The notes: generated by a model not told the origin, from the letters alone. Positions 51,850 through 61,381 are shown, counted from the first letter of the stretch. The stretch: 64,000 bases of DNA from Flavobacteriia bacterium (GCA_004293045.1 RDXY01000006.1:1-64000), one strand, 5' to 3'. Made by a program: numbers and translations.

Positions 51850-51909
51850 GTATTAGGCATAAAAACAAACGCTTAAAGCCTAGTGCTTAAAGCATAAAGC
51901 AAACAGAAA

Positions 51910-52935
51910 ATGATAAAAAACGATTTATTCCTACGTGCCTTAAACAACGAAAAAGTAGAACGCCCACCCGTTTGGATGATGCGTCAAGCCGGAAGATATT
52001 TACCAGAATTCAGAGCTTTGCGTGACAAATACGATTTCTTTACCCGTTGCGAAACTCCAGAGTTAGCAGCAGAAATCACCGTGCAACCGATTCGTATCGT
52101 GCAACCAGATGCAGCCATTTTGTTTTCTGATATTTTGGTGGTACCCAGAGCGATGGGAATTCACGTGGAATTAAAAGACAATTTAGGGCCGATAATTCCA
52201 AATCCAATTCGTACTTCTCAAGACGTAGAAAAAGTATTTGTTCCAGATGTGAATGAAACCTTAGGCTATGTTTTTGATGCGATTAAATTGACCAAGCAAA
52301 TGCTGAACGATGAGGTGCCGTTAATAGGTTTCGCAGGTTCACCATGGACAATTTTTTGTTATGCCGTGGAAGGAAAAGGATCGAAAAGTTTTGATACTGC
52401 AAAGGGATTTTGTTTTTCTAACCCAGTAGCAGCGCACACTTTGTTGCAAAAAATTACCGATACCACGATTTTATATTTGAAAGAAAAAGTAAAAGCAGGT
52501 TGTAATGCCATTCAGATTTTTGATTCTTGGGGCGGTATGTTGTCTCCGGTTGATTATCAAGAATTTTCATTTCAATATATCAATCAAATTACTGAAGCTT
52601 TAGCAGAAATAACTCCAGTTATTATTTTCGGAAAAGGCTGTTGGTTTGCATTAGGAGATATGGCAAAATCAAAAGCTTCGGCTTTAGGCGTAGACTGGAC
52701 TTGTTCGCCAAGAAACGCTCGTTATTTAACAGGTGGAAATATAACTTTACAAGGGAATTTCGATCCAAGTCGTTTATTGTCACCTATTCCAACCATCAAA
52801 AAAATGGTGCATGAAATGATTGACGAATTTGGGGCAGCCAATTATATCGTTAATTTAGGTCACGGAATTTTACCGAATATACCGGTGGATCACGCGAAGG
52901 CGTTTGTGGAAGCGGTGAAGGAGTACAATAAATAA
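51910..52935 (+). CDS. hemE: Uroporphyrinogen decarboxylase
   Basis: [68 protein letters not shown]. Confidence 0.97.
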   Translation: MIKNDLFLRALNNEKVERPPVWMMRQAGRYLPEFRALRDKYDFFTRCETPELAAEITVQPIRIVQPDAAILFSDILVVPRAMGIHVELKDNLGPIIPNPIRTSQDVEKVFVPDVNETLGYVFDAIKLTKQMLNDEVPLIGFAGSPWTIFCYAVEGKGSKSFDTAKGFCFSNPVAAHTLLQKITDTTILYLKEKVKAGCNAIQIFDSWGGMLSPVDYQEFSFQYINQITEALAEITPVIIFGKGCWFALGDMAKSKASALGVDWTCSPRNARYLTGGNITLQGNFDPSRLLSPIPTIKKMVHEMIDEFGAANYIVNLGHGILPNIPVDHAKAFVEAVKEYNK

Positions 52936-52973
52936 GCTGACAGCTAACAGCTTTTAGCAAAACGCTATTTACA

Positions 52974-53876
52974 ATGAAAGACCAATTTTACCAATACATA
53001 CAAACCCTTCAAGATCAAATCTGTAAAGGATTAGAGGATATTGATGGCTTTACTAAATTTCGAGAAGACATTTGGGAACGACCAGAAGGCGGTGGCGGAA
53101 GAACACGCGTAATTGAAAATGGAGCTGTTTTTGAAAAAGGTGGCGTAAATATTTCAGCGGTTCACGGGAAACTACCCGAAGCTATGCAAAAAATGTTTAA
53201 TGTTGGCGAAGCCGATTTCTTTGCTTGCGGATTGAGTTTGGTGATTCATCCAAAAAATCCAATGGTGCCAACGGTGCATGCCAATTGGCGTTATTTCGAA
53301 ATGTATGACGATAACGGCAATGTAATTAATAGTTGGTTTGGTGGCGGACAAGATTTGACGCCCTATTATTTATTTGAAGAAGATGCGATTCATTTTCATC
53401 AAACTTGTAAAACTGCTTGTGACAAACACAATCCAGATTTTTATCCGAAATACAAAAAACAATGCGATGCCTATTTTTGGAACGCACATAGAAATGAAGC
53501 GCGAGGAGTAGGCGGGTTGTTTTTCGATTATTTGAAAGAAACGGAAACCATGAAAATGGAAGATTGGTTCAATTTCGTTACAGAAGTTGGGAATTCTTTC
53601 CTTGAGGCGTATTTGCCAATCGTAACAAAAAGAAAAGACTTGCCGTATTCAGCTGAGCAAAGAACTTGGCAAGAAATCCGTCGTGGACGTTATGTCGAGT
53701 TCAATTTGGTTCACGACAAAGGCACGTTATTTGGTTTAAAAACCAACGGAAGAATTGAAAGTATTTTGATGAGTTTACCACCCCACGTACAATGGCATTA
53801 CGACCATCATCCCGTGTCGGGAAGTGAAGAAAAAAAAATAATAAAAGTATTAGAAAAACCTATAAATTGGGTATAA
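52974..53876 (+). CDS. hemF: Oxygen-dependent coproporphyrinogen III oxidase
   Basis: WERPEGGGGRTRVIENGAVFEKGGVNISAVHG, PMVPTVHANWRYFE, WFGGGQDLTPYY, RGVGGLFFDYL. Confidence 0.97.
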   Translation: MKDQFYQYIQTLQDQICKGLEDIDGFTKFREDIWERPEGGGGRTRVIENGAVFEKGGVNISAVHGKLPEAMQKMFNVGEADFFACGLSLVIHPKNPMVPTVHANWRYFEMYDDNGNVINSWFGGGQDLTPYYLFEEDAIHFHQTCKTACDKHNPDFYPKYKKQCDAYFWNAHRNEARGVGGLFFDYLKETETMKMEDWFNFVTEVGNSFLEAYLPIVTKRKDLPYSAEQRTWQEIRRGRYVEFNLVHDKGTLFGLKTNGRIESILMSLPPHVQWHYDHHPVSGSEEKKIIKVLEKPINWV

Positions 53877-53880
53877 ATTA

Positions 53881-53941
53881 AACCATTAAGAGATTAAGAA
53901 AATTTAGTCAAACCCTTAATAAACTAAATCCCTTAATGGTT
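53881..53941. repeat. Palindromic intergenic element between hemF and hemB
   Basis: AACCATTAAGAGATT (53881-53895) inverted against AATCCCTTAATGGTT (53927-53941), 14/15 match, with nested AATTTAGT/ACTAAAT; the arm resembles the GxxExxY flank (CATTAAGA[A/G]ATTAAG). Confidence 0.75.
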
Positions 53942-53958
53942 CAAAAAAATAAAATAGT

Positions 53959-54957
53959 ATGTTTCCATTACAAAGAGGACGTCGTTTAAGAATTAACGAA
54001 TCCATAAGAAGTTTAGTTCGCGAAACCACATTAAGTCCGGCCGATTTTATGTTTCCTATGTTTATTGCTGAAGGAGAGAATATTCAAGTTGAAATTCCAT
54101 CGATGCCTGGAATTTACCGTCGTTCGATAGATTTAACCGTAAAAGAAGTCCAAGAATTATTTGATTTAGGGATTCGTGCCGTGAATATCTATGTGAAAGT
54201 TAGCGAAGATTTAAAAGACAATACGGGCAAAGAAGCGTGGAATCCAAACGGATTGATGCAACAAGCTATTATTGCTATCAAAACAGCTTGCCCAGAAATG
54301 ATTGTGATGCCCGATGTGGCTTTAGATCCGTATTCTATTTATGGTCACGACGGAATTATTGAAAAGGGCGATGTGGCCAATGATGCTACTAACGAGGCGT
54401 TGGTAAAAATGGCGGTTTCTCATGCACAAGCGGGAGCTGATTTTGTAGCACCAAGCGATATGATGGACGGACGCGTATTGCGTTTGCGTCAAGGATTGGA
54501 TGCAGCAGGTTTCCAAAACGTAGGGATAATGAGTTATTCGGCGAAGTATGCTTCGGCTTTTTATGGTCCGTTTAGAGATGCCTTAGACAGTGCGCCAAGA
54601 GAATCGGATATAGCAGTGCCGAAGGATAAAAAAACGTACCAAATGGATTATGCGAATCGCATCGAAGCCATCAAAGAAGCCCTATGGGATGTAGAAGAAG
54701 GTGCCGATATGGTCATGGTAAAACCAGGAATTGCTTATTTGGATATTGTTCGCGAAGTAAAAAATGCGGTGAATGTTCCTGTAACCGTTTTTCATGTTTC
54801 TGGTGAATACGCCATGATTAAAGCCGCAGCCGAAAGAGGTTGGCTTGACCACGACAAAATTATGATGGAACAATTAATGTGTATCAAACGCGCCGGAGCC
54901 AGTTTGATTTCCACTTATTTTGCGAAAGAAGCCGCAATTTTATTAAAAAAACAATAG
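53959..54957 (+). CDS. hemB: Delta-aminolevulinic acid dehydratase (porphobilinogen synthase)
   Basis: RRLRINESIRSLVRETTLSPADFMFPMFI, DVALDPYSIYGHDGI, APSDMMDGRV, YSAKYASAFYGPFRDA, MVKPGIAYLDIV. Confidence 0.97.
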   Translation: MFPLQRGRRLRINESIRSLVRETTLSPADFMFPMFIAEGENIQVEIPSMPGIYRRSIDLTVKEVQELFDLGIRAVNIYVKVSEDLKDNTGKEAWNPNGLMQQAIIAIKTACPEMIVMPDVALDPYSIYGHDGIIEKGDVANDATNEALVKMAVSHAQAGADFVAPSDMMDGRVLRLRQGLDAAGFQNVGIMSYSAKYASAFYGPFRDALDSAPRESDIAVPKDKKTYQMDYANRIEAIKEALWDVEEGADMVMVKPGIAYLDIVREVKNAVNVPVTVFHVSGEYAMIKAAAERGWLDHDKIMMEQLMCIKRAGASLISTYFAKEAAILLKKQ

Positions 54958-54964
54958 ACTAGTT

Positions 54965-55366
54965 ATGAAAGTGTATTTCAAATTTCTTCTGATTGGATCT
55001 TTTGTTTTAAATCTTATTAGTTGTGGTAAAAAAGCAGAAACGGATGCTATAGGAAATCCTATTGAACAAACAGAAACTTCAGCAAACCAAACACCTAAAG
55101 CGTTAGGTAAAGAAATATTTGAAGGAAAAGGAATGTGTGCTACTTGTCATAAAGCAGATGTAGCAACTTCAGGACCAAGCATTAAAGACATTTCTAAAAT
55201 ATATACAGAGAAAAAAGCAAGTATTTCCTTATTCTTACAAGGTGAAACAGATCCTATTGTTGATCCTTCGCAATATGAAATTATGAAAGCCAATCTCGAA
55301 ATCACAAAAACCATGACGAATGAAGAAGTGCAAGCTTTGGAAGCGTATATGTTAAGTATCAAATAA
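54965..55366 (+). CDS. Cytochrome c family lipoprotein
   Basis: Lipobox LNLISCGKK; FEGKGMCATCHKADVATSGPSIKDISKIY (CxxCH heme site). Confidence 0.88.
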   Translation: MKVYFKFLLIGSFVLNLISCGKKAETDAIGNPIEQTETSANQTPKALGKEIFEGKGMCATCHKADVATSGPSIKDISKIYTEKKASISLFLQGETDPIVDPSQYEIMKANLEITKTMTNEEVQALEAYMLSIK

Positions 55367-55369
55367 AAA

Positions 55370-55397
55370 AAGCTCAAAACATGGTTTTGAGCTTTTT
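55370..55397 (+). terminator. Rho-independent terminator
   Basis: AAGCTCAAAAC-ATG-GTTTTGAGCTT TTTTG. Confidence 0.85.
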
Positions 55398-55399
55398 TG

Positions 55400-55481
55400 T
55401 GCGGGTAAAAGGACTCGAACCTTCACACCTTGCGGCACCAGATCCTAAGTCTGGCGTGTCTACCAATTTCACCATACCCGC
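55400..55481 (-). tRNA. tRNA-Leu (anticodon TAG)
   Basis: Reverse complement GCGGGTATGGTGAAATTGGTAGACACGCCAGACTTAGGATCTGG...GAAGGTTCGAGTCCTTTTACCCGCA; anticodon loop CTTAGGA. Confidence 0.95.
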
Positions 55482-55540
55482 GATAATTGGAGTGCAAATA
55501 TATAAACTAAGTTTTCTTTTAGCAAATTAATTTCTTCTTT

Positions 55541-56932
55541 TTATTTTTTATACATCTCTGTAAAATATTTATAAAATAACGGAATGGTTTCAATTCCTTT
55601 CATATAATTGAAAATTCCATAATGTTCATTAGGCGAGTGAATGGCATCACTATCCAAACCAAATCCCATTAAAATCGTTTTGCTTTTCAATTCTTTTTCA
55701 AACAAAGCCACAATTGGAATACTTCCACCTGAACGAACAGGAATTGCCGAAACACCAAACGATTCTGTGTAGGCTTTATTCGCGGCTTGGTAACCAATAC
55801 TGTCAATTGGAGTTACGTAACCTTGCCCTCCGTGGTGAGGTGTTACCTTAACTGTAACGGCACTTGGCGCAATACTTTCAAAATGTTTTTTAAATAATTC
55901 TGTTATGTTTTCCCAATCTTGATTTGGAACCAATCGCATAGAAATTTTCGCAAATGCTTTACTTGCAATTACGGTTTTTGCACCTTCACCAGTGTAGCCA
56001 CCCCAAATTCCGTTTACATCTAAAGTTGGACGAATAGAATTTCTCTCATTTGTAGTGTAACCTGCTTCACCATAGGTGTCTGCAATATTTAATGCTTTTT
56101 TGTAATCCTCTTCAGAATACGGTCTTTTTGCCATTTCGGCTCTTTCTTCTAGCGCTAATTCTTCCACACCATCGTAAAAACCAGGAATCGTAATATGATT
56201 ATTTTCATCGTGTAACGAAGCAATCATTTTGGTTAATATATTTATAGGATTGGCTACTGCACCACCATATAAACCAGAATGCAAATCTCTATTTGGACCT
56301 GTTACTTCTACTTCCACATAACTTAAACCACGTAATCCAGTTGTAATTGAAGGTTGCGTGTTTGAAATCATTCCAGTATCTGAAATTAATATTACGTCAC
56401 AAGATAATTTTTCTTGATTGCGTTCCACGAACCAACCCAAGCTTTTTGAACCCACTTCTTCTTCGCCTTCAATCATAAACTTTACATTACAAGGCAAGTT
56501 GTTATTGGCAATCATGTATTCAAAAGCTTTCACGTGCATGTACATTTGACCTTTGTCGTCACAAGCCCCACGAGCAAAAATGGCACCTTCTGGATGAATT
56601 TCTGTAGTTTTAATTACGGGTTCAAATGGGGGAGACGTCCACAATTCAATTGGGTCTGCGGGTTGTACATCATAATGGCCATAAACTAAAACTGTAGGAA
56701 GATTTGGATCAATTATTTTATGTCCGTAAACGATTGGATAGCCTGGTGTTTCGCACATTTCTACTACATCACAACCCGCTTTTTCTAAACTAGATTTTAC
56801 AGATTCGGCAGTATTAATTACATCTTGAGCATAGGCGCTATCTGCACTAACAGAAGGCATTTTTAGTAATTCAATTAATTCTTTAATAAAACGTTCTTTG
56901 TTGTCCTGAACGTATTGTTTTATGTTTTCCAT
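55541..56932 (-). CDS. M20 family dipeptidase
   Basis: VLVYGHYDVQPADPIELWTSPPFEP, ARGACDDKGQMYMHVKA, IEGEEEVGSKSL, DLHSGLYGGAVANP. Confidence 0.95.
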   Translation of the reverse strand: MENIKQYVQDNKERFIKELIELLKMPSVSADSAYAQDVINTAESVKSSLEKAGCDVVEMCETPGYPIVYGHKIIDPNLPTVLVYGHYDVQPADPIELWTSPPFEPVIKTTEIHPEGAIFARGACDDKGQMYMHVKAFEYMIANNNLPCNVKFMIEGEEEVGSKSLGWFVERNQEKLSCDVILISDTGMISNTQPSITTGLRGLSYVEVEVTGPNRDLHSGLYGGAVANPINILTKMIASLHDENNHITIPGFYDGVEELALEERAEMAKRPYSEEDYKKALNIADTYGEAGYTTNERNSIRPTLDVNGIWGGYTGEGAKTVIASKAFAKISMRLVPNQDWENITELFKKHFESIAPSAVTVKVTPHHGGQGYVTPIDSIGYQAANKAYTESFGVSAIPVRSGGSIPIVALFEKELKSKTILMGFGLDSDAIHSPNEHYGIFNYMKGIETIPLFYKYFTEMYKK

Positions 56933-57140
56933 GATTTTTCTTTATAAAGTTCAAATATACGAAATGAATATCAATGTCAAAAAACAAATTCAAAGTTCAA
57001 TATCAATATTTAATATCAAAATAGTTTAGAATACAGATTTGAGGTATTTCTTAGATTTCTAAAATTTATCCAATCAGCGCTCATAAAATCAAGTGAAACA
57101 GCATTAAAACACTGATTTAAAAATAATTATACATAAAACA

Positions 57141-57169
57141 TTGAAATTTAATAATTATTATTATCTTTG
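57141..57169 (+). promoter_or_regulatory. Bacteroidota-type promoter for rpsP
   Basis: TATCTTTG at 57162-57169 with TTG at 57141-57143. Confidence 0.6.
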
Positions 57170-57217
57170 CACCCTTAATTAACCGAGGTCGAGTACCTCA
57201 AATTTAATCACAAGATT

Positions 57218-57904
57218 ATGCCAGTAAGAATTAGATTACAAAGACATGGTAAAAAAGGGAAACCTTTTTTCTGGATCGTAGCGGCAGATGCTCGCTCAAA
57301 AAGAGATGGTAAATTCCTAGAAAAAATAGGAACGTACAATCCAAACACTAACCCTGCAACTATTGATTTAAATATTGATAGTGCTGTTCAATGGTTACAC
57401 AACGGTGCCCAACCAACTGACACGGCTAAAGCAATTTTATCTTATAAAGGTGCTTTGTTGAAACATCATTTAGATGGTGGCGTTAGAAAAGGTGCTTTAA
57501 CTCAAGAACAAGCGGATGCTAAATTAGCAACTTGGTTAGATGCAAAAGCTGGAAAAGTTGATGCTAAAAAAGATGGTTTAAGCAAAGCGCAAGCAGATGC
57601 TAAAGCTAAAGCTTTTAAAGCAGAACAAGCAGCAAACGAAAAACGTATAGCTGCTATTGCTGATGCAGCAAAAGTAGAAGAAGTAGTTGAAGCTGCTGCT
57701 GAAGTAACTGAAGAGGTTGCAGAAGAAGTAGTTGAAGTTGAAGCTGCTGCTGAGGTAACTGAAGAAGTTGCTGCAGAAGAAGTAGTTGAAGCTGCTGCTG
57801 AAGTAACTGAAGCGGTTGCTGTAGAGGAAGTGGTTGAAGCTGCTGCAGAAGAAACTACAGAAGCGCCAGCTGCTGAAGAAAACAACGAAGAAAAAGAAGC
57901 TTAA
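57218..57904 (+). CDS. rpsP: 30S ribosomal protein S16 with long acidic repetitive C-terminal tail
   Basis: MPVRIRLQRHGKKGKPFFWIVAADARSKRDGKFLEKIGTYNPNTNPATI; extended tail rich in A/E/V. Confidence 0.97.
   Translation: MPVRIRLQRHGKKGKPFFWIVAADARSKRDGKFLEKIGTYNPNTNPATIDLNIDSAVQWLHNGAQPTDTAKAILSYKGALLKHHLDGGVRKGALTQEQADAKLATWLDAKAGKVDAKKDGLSKAQADAKAKAFKAEQAANEKRIAAIADAAKVEEVVEAAAEVTEEVAEEVVEVEAAAEVTEEVAAEEVVEAAAEVTEAVAVEEVVEAAAEETTEAPAAEENNEEKEA
57674..57870 (+). repeat. Degenerate coding minisatellite (EEVVEAAAEVTEEVA units) in rpsP
   Basis: GAAGTAGTTGAAGCTGCTGCTGAAGTAACTGAAGAGGTTGCA recurs about four times with small changes. Confidence 0.85.
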
Positions 57905-57918
57905 TATATACTGCGATA

Positions 57919-58446
57919 ATGCGTAAAGATGAATGTTTCTATTTAGGCAAAATCGCTAAAAAATTTAGTTTCAAAGGGGAAGTTCTTATCTTTTTAGATA
58001 CAGACGAACCTGAACTTTATCAAAATTTGGAATCAGTTTTTATTGAATACAATAAAAATCTGGTTCCATTTTTTATTGATAAATCATCCATTCATAGAGA
58101 TAAATTTTTACGCGTTAAATTTGAAGATGTTGATACGGAACTAGAAGCCGACAACATGAAAAATTTAGAAGTGTATTTACCTCTAACGATGTTACCAAAA
58201 CTAGAAGGTACCAAGTTTTATTTTCACGAAATTATAGGTTTTAAAGTTACAGATCAACGTTTAGGCGATATTGGAACTGTTCATGCCATTTTGGATAATG
58301 CTGCACAACCTATTTTTGAAATTTTCAAAGGACAAAAACAAGTTTTAGTTCCTATGATTGACTCTTTTATTATTGAAGTCAATAGAAAAGAAAAAGAATT
58401 GGTTTTAAACACACCAATCGGCTTAGTGGATTTGTATTTGGAGTAG
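57919..58446 (+). CDS. rimM: Ribosome maturation factor RimM
   Basis: CFYLGKIAKKFSFKGEVLIFLDTDEPELYQNLESVFIE; PMIDSFIIEVNRKEKELVLNTPIGLVDLYLE; follows rpsP. Confidence 0.95.
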   Translation: MRKDECFYLGKIAKKFSFKGEVLIFLDTDEPELYQNLESVFIEYNKNLVPFFIDKSSIHRDKFLRVKFEDVDTELEADNMKNLEVYLPLTMLPKLEGTKFYFHEIIGFKVTDQRLGDIGTVHAILDNAAQPIFEIFKGQKQVLVPMIDSFIIEVNRKEKELVLNTPIGLVDLYLE

Positions 58447-58496
58447 CAAAAAACTTCAACATTCAACATTCGTTACTCAATATTCATAATTAATTT

Positions 58497-59213
58497 ATGA
58501 TTTTTTCATTTAAACAATTTTCAGTTCAACAAGAAAAATCTGCCATGAAAGTGGGAACAGATGGTGTTTTGTTGGGTGCTTGGACACCACTAATTAACCA
58601 TCCCTACAACCTACTTGATATTGGAGCGGGAACAGGAATAATTTCGCTTATGTTAGCACAAAGAAGCTATGCCGAACAGATTGATGCAATTGAAATTGAA
58701 GAAAATGCCTACGAAGAATGTGTAGCTAATTTTGAAAATTCGCCTTGGGCAGACCGATTATTTTGCTATCATGCTGGTTTAGATGAATTTGTTGCCGAAT
58801 TAGAAGAAATTGAAGAAAAATACGACATCATTGTTTCCAATCCGCCCTTTTATTCTGAAGATTATAAAACAGATAACGCATCACGAGATTTAGCTCGTTT
58901 TACAGATGCATTACCTTTTGATGAGTTGATAGAAGCGGCCTATTTGTTATTGTCAGAAAACGGAATCTTTTCTGTAATTATTCCCTATTCTGCGGAAGAA
59001 GATTTTATCGCTTTAGCAAAACAATCGTTATTATTTCCTTTAAAAATTACTCGAGTAAAAGGCTCGCCAACATCCGAAATTAAAAGGAGTTTATTGGCAT
59101 TTACCCGTATCGAACAAACGCCAGTTGTTGATGAATTAGTCATAGAAACGGCGCGTCATCAATATACTCCAGAATACATTGAACTTACCAAAGATTTTTA
59201 TTTGAAAATGTAA
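58497..59213 (+). CDS. tRNA1(Val) (adenine-N6)-methyltransferase-like (TrmN6/YfiC family)
   Basis: FKQFSVQQEKSAMKVGTDGVLLGAW, LLDIGAGTGIISLMLAQR, IIVSNPPFYSED (NPPF). Confidence 0.92.
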   Translation: MIFSFKQFSVQQEKSAMKVGTDGVLLGAWTPLINHPYNLLDIGAGTGIISLMLAQRSYAEQIDAIEIEENAYEECVANFENSPWADRLFCYHAGLDEFVAELEEIEEKYDIIVSNPPFYSEDYKTDNASRDLARFTDALPFDELIEAAYLLLSENGIFSVIIPYSAEEDFIALAKQSLLFPLKITRVKGSPTSEIKRSLLAFTRIEQTPVVDELVIETARHQYTPEYIELTKDFYLKM

Positions 59214-59313
59214 GTTTTAACTTTTGTTTTCTAATAAATCTAACAATTCAATTTACTTTTGTTAAAAAATAATTACTTTTGTCATTCAAATCGATTTATA
59301 AAAAAATTTATAT

Positions 59314-60492
59314 ATGAAACCAGATTTATTTCAATCACCTGATTATTATTTGTTAGACGATTTATTATCAGAAGAGCACAAATTAGTTCGTGATGCAGCC
59401 AGAGCATGGGTAAAAAAAGAGGTTTCTCCTATTATTGAAGACTTTGCACAACGTGCTGAATTTCCAAAACAAATTGTAAAAGGACTTGGAGAAATTGGAG
59501 GTTTTGGACCTTACATTCCAGTGGAATATGGTGGTGCAGGATTAGACCAAATTTCTTATGGTTTAATCATGCAAGAAATTGAAAGAGGTGACTCTGGCGT
59601 GCGTTCTACTTCTTCGGTACAATCTTCATTGGTCATGTATCCAATTTGGAAATACGGAAACGAAGCACAACGTATGAAATATTTACCAAAATTAGCAACC
59701 GGTGAGTTTATTGGTTGTTTTGGTTTAACAGAACCTGATCACGGTTCAAATCCGGGTGGGATGACATCTAATTTTAAAGATATGGGCGACCATTATCTTT
59801 TAAATGGTGCTAAAATGTGGATTTCAAATGCACCTTTTGCTGATATTGCTGTAGTTTGGGCAAAAAATGAAGAAGGCAGAATTCACGGATTAATTGTAGA
59901 AAGAGGCATGGAAGGATTTACCACTCCAGAAACACATAATAAATGGTCGTTACGTGCTTCGGCAACTGGGGAGCTTATTTTTGATAATGTTAAAGTACCT
60001 AAAGAAAATTTATTACCAAATAAATCTGGACTTGGAGCCCCGCTAGGATGTTTAGATTCGGCTCGTTACGGAATTGCTTGGGGCGCTATTGGTGCTGCAA
60101 TGGACTGTTATGATACAGCTTTGCGTTATTCTAAAGAACGTATTCAGTTTGACAAACCAATTGGAGCAACACAATTGCAACAAAAGAAATTGGCAGAAAT
60201 GATTACAGAAATCACAAAAGCACAATTATTAACGTGGCGATTAGGCGTTTTAAGAAATGAAGGAAGAGCAACAACTGCTCAGATTTCTATGGCGAAAAGA
60301 AACAACGTAGATATGGCTTTAACGATTGCTCGTGATGCCCGTCAAATGTTAGGCGGTATGGGAATTACTGGTGAATATTCAATTATGCGTCATATGATGA
60401 ATTTAGAATCGGTTGTTACTTACGAAGGAACGCATGACATTCACTTGTTGATAACAGGAATGGATGTAACTGGTTTTCCTGCTTTCAAATAA
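59314..60492 (+). CDS. Acyl-CoA dehydrogenase, glutaryl-CoA dehydrogenase-like
   Basis: GEFIGCFGLTEPDHGSNPGGM, YLLNGAKMWISNAPFADIAVVWAK, RYGIAWGAIGAAMDCYDTAL, YEGTHDIHLLITG. Confidence 0.93.
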   Translation: MKPDLFQSPDYYLLDDLLSEEHKLVRDAARAWVKKEVSPIIEDFAQRAEFPKQIVKGLGEIGGFGPYIPVEYGGAGLDQISYGLIMQEIERGDSGVRSTSSVQSSLVMYPIWKYGNEAQRMKYLPKLATGEFIGCFGLTEPDHGSNPGGMTSNFKDMGDHYLLNGAKMWISNAPFADIAVVWAKNEEGRIHGLIVERGMEGFTTPETHNKWSLRASATGELIFDNVKVPKENLLPNKSGLGAPLGCLDSARYGIAWGAIGAAMDCYDTALRYSKERIQFDKPIGATQLQQKKLAEMITEITKAQLLTWRLGVLRNEGRATTAQISMAKRNNVDMALTIARDARQMLGGMGITGEYSIMRHMMNLESVVTYEGTHDIHLLITGMDVTGFPAFK

Positions 60493-60525
60493 TTATTGAT
60501 TAAACAATAAATAAAATTGATATAA

Positions 60526-60555
60526 AATGCTTCTCTATTTGGAGAAGCATTTTTA
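60526..60555 (+). terminator. Rho-independent terminator
   Basis: AATGCTTCTC-TATTT-GGAGAAGCATT TTTAC. Confidence 0.8.
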
Positions 60556-60591
60556 CTTTTGTGCTACTATTAGAAACATAATAACATCGGG

Positions 60592-61368
60592 ATGAACACG
60601 AATACTATAAGTACCAAAATTGAACCATTAAGACAAGAATTATTACATCATTCTTTGTACTCAAAAATTCAAACAATTGAAGATTTACATATCTTTTTAA
60701 CGCACCATGTTTATGCCGTTTGGGATTTTATGTCTCTTTTAAAGGGATTGCAAATTCATTTAACTTCGGTTTCTATACCTTGGACCGCTTCCCCAAATCC
60801 AGAATTACGTTATTTAATTAATGAAATTGTGGTAGCAGAAGAATCAGATTTGGCTTTAGATGGATCGCGCCAAAGTCATTTTGAAATGTATTTAGATGCT
60901 ATGAAAGAATGTGGCGCTACTACACAACCCGTTTTAGATTTTTTAGAACAAGTAGCGGCGACTAAAAATGTTTTTGTGGCGATAAAAAATGCCAAGTTAC
61001 CAGAAGAAGTTAAAGACTTTTTACATTTTTCATTTACTGTAATTGAAACAGGGCAACCTCATAAAATAGCGTCTGCCTTTACATTTGGTCGTGAAGATTT
61101 AATTCCGAATATGTTTACCGAGATTGTGAAACGTTTTCAGGAAAATTTACCAGAAACTAATTTATCTAAATTAATTTATTACTTTGAAAGACACATTGAA
61201 TTAGACGCAGACGAACACGGGCCAATGGCTATGAAAATGATTGATTACTTATGTGGGGATGACATTAAAAAATGGCAAGATGTTGAACAAGTTGCCCTAG
61301 AAGCATTAGAAAAAAGAATTGGGTTATGGAATGCTATTGAACATTTAATTGTTCCAGAATTAGTATAA
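60592..61368 (+). CDS. DUF3050 domain-containing protein (heme-oxygenase-like fold)
   Basis: HHSLYSKIQTIEDLHIFLTHHVYAVWDFMSLLKGLQ...ERHIELDADEHGPMAMKMI. Confidence 0.85.
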   Translation: MNTNTISTKIEPLRQELLHHSLYSKIQTIEDLHIFLTHHVYAVWDFMSLLKGLQIHLTSVSIPWTASPNPELRYLINEIVVAEESDLALDGSRQSHFEMYLDAMKECGATTQPVLDFLEQVAATKNVFVAIKNAKLPEEVKDFLHFSFTVIETGQPHKIASAFTFGREDLIPNMFTEIVKRFQENLPETNLSKLIYYFERHIELDADEHGPMAMKMIDYLCGDDIKKWQDVEQVALEALEKRIGLWNAIEHLIVPELV

Positions 61369-61381
61369 TTCATATAGTATA

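Noticed and set aside
57502-57885. 127-aa minus-strand Ser/Ala/Thr-rich ORF
   Set aside because: Antisense of the acidic repeat tail of rpsP; low complexity produced by the repeat on the other strand.
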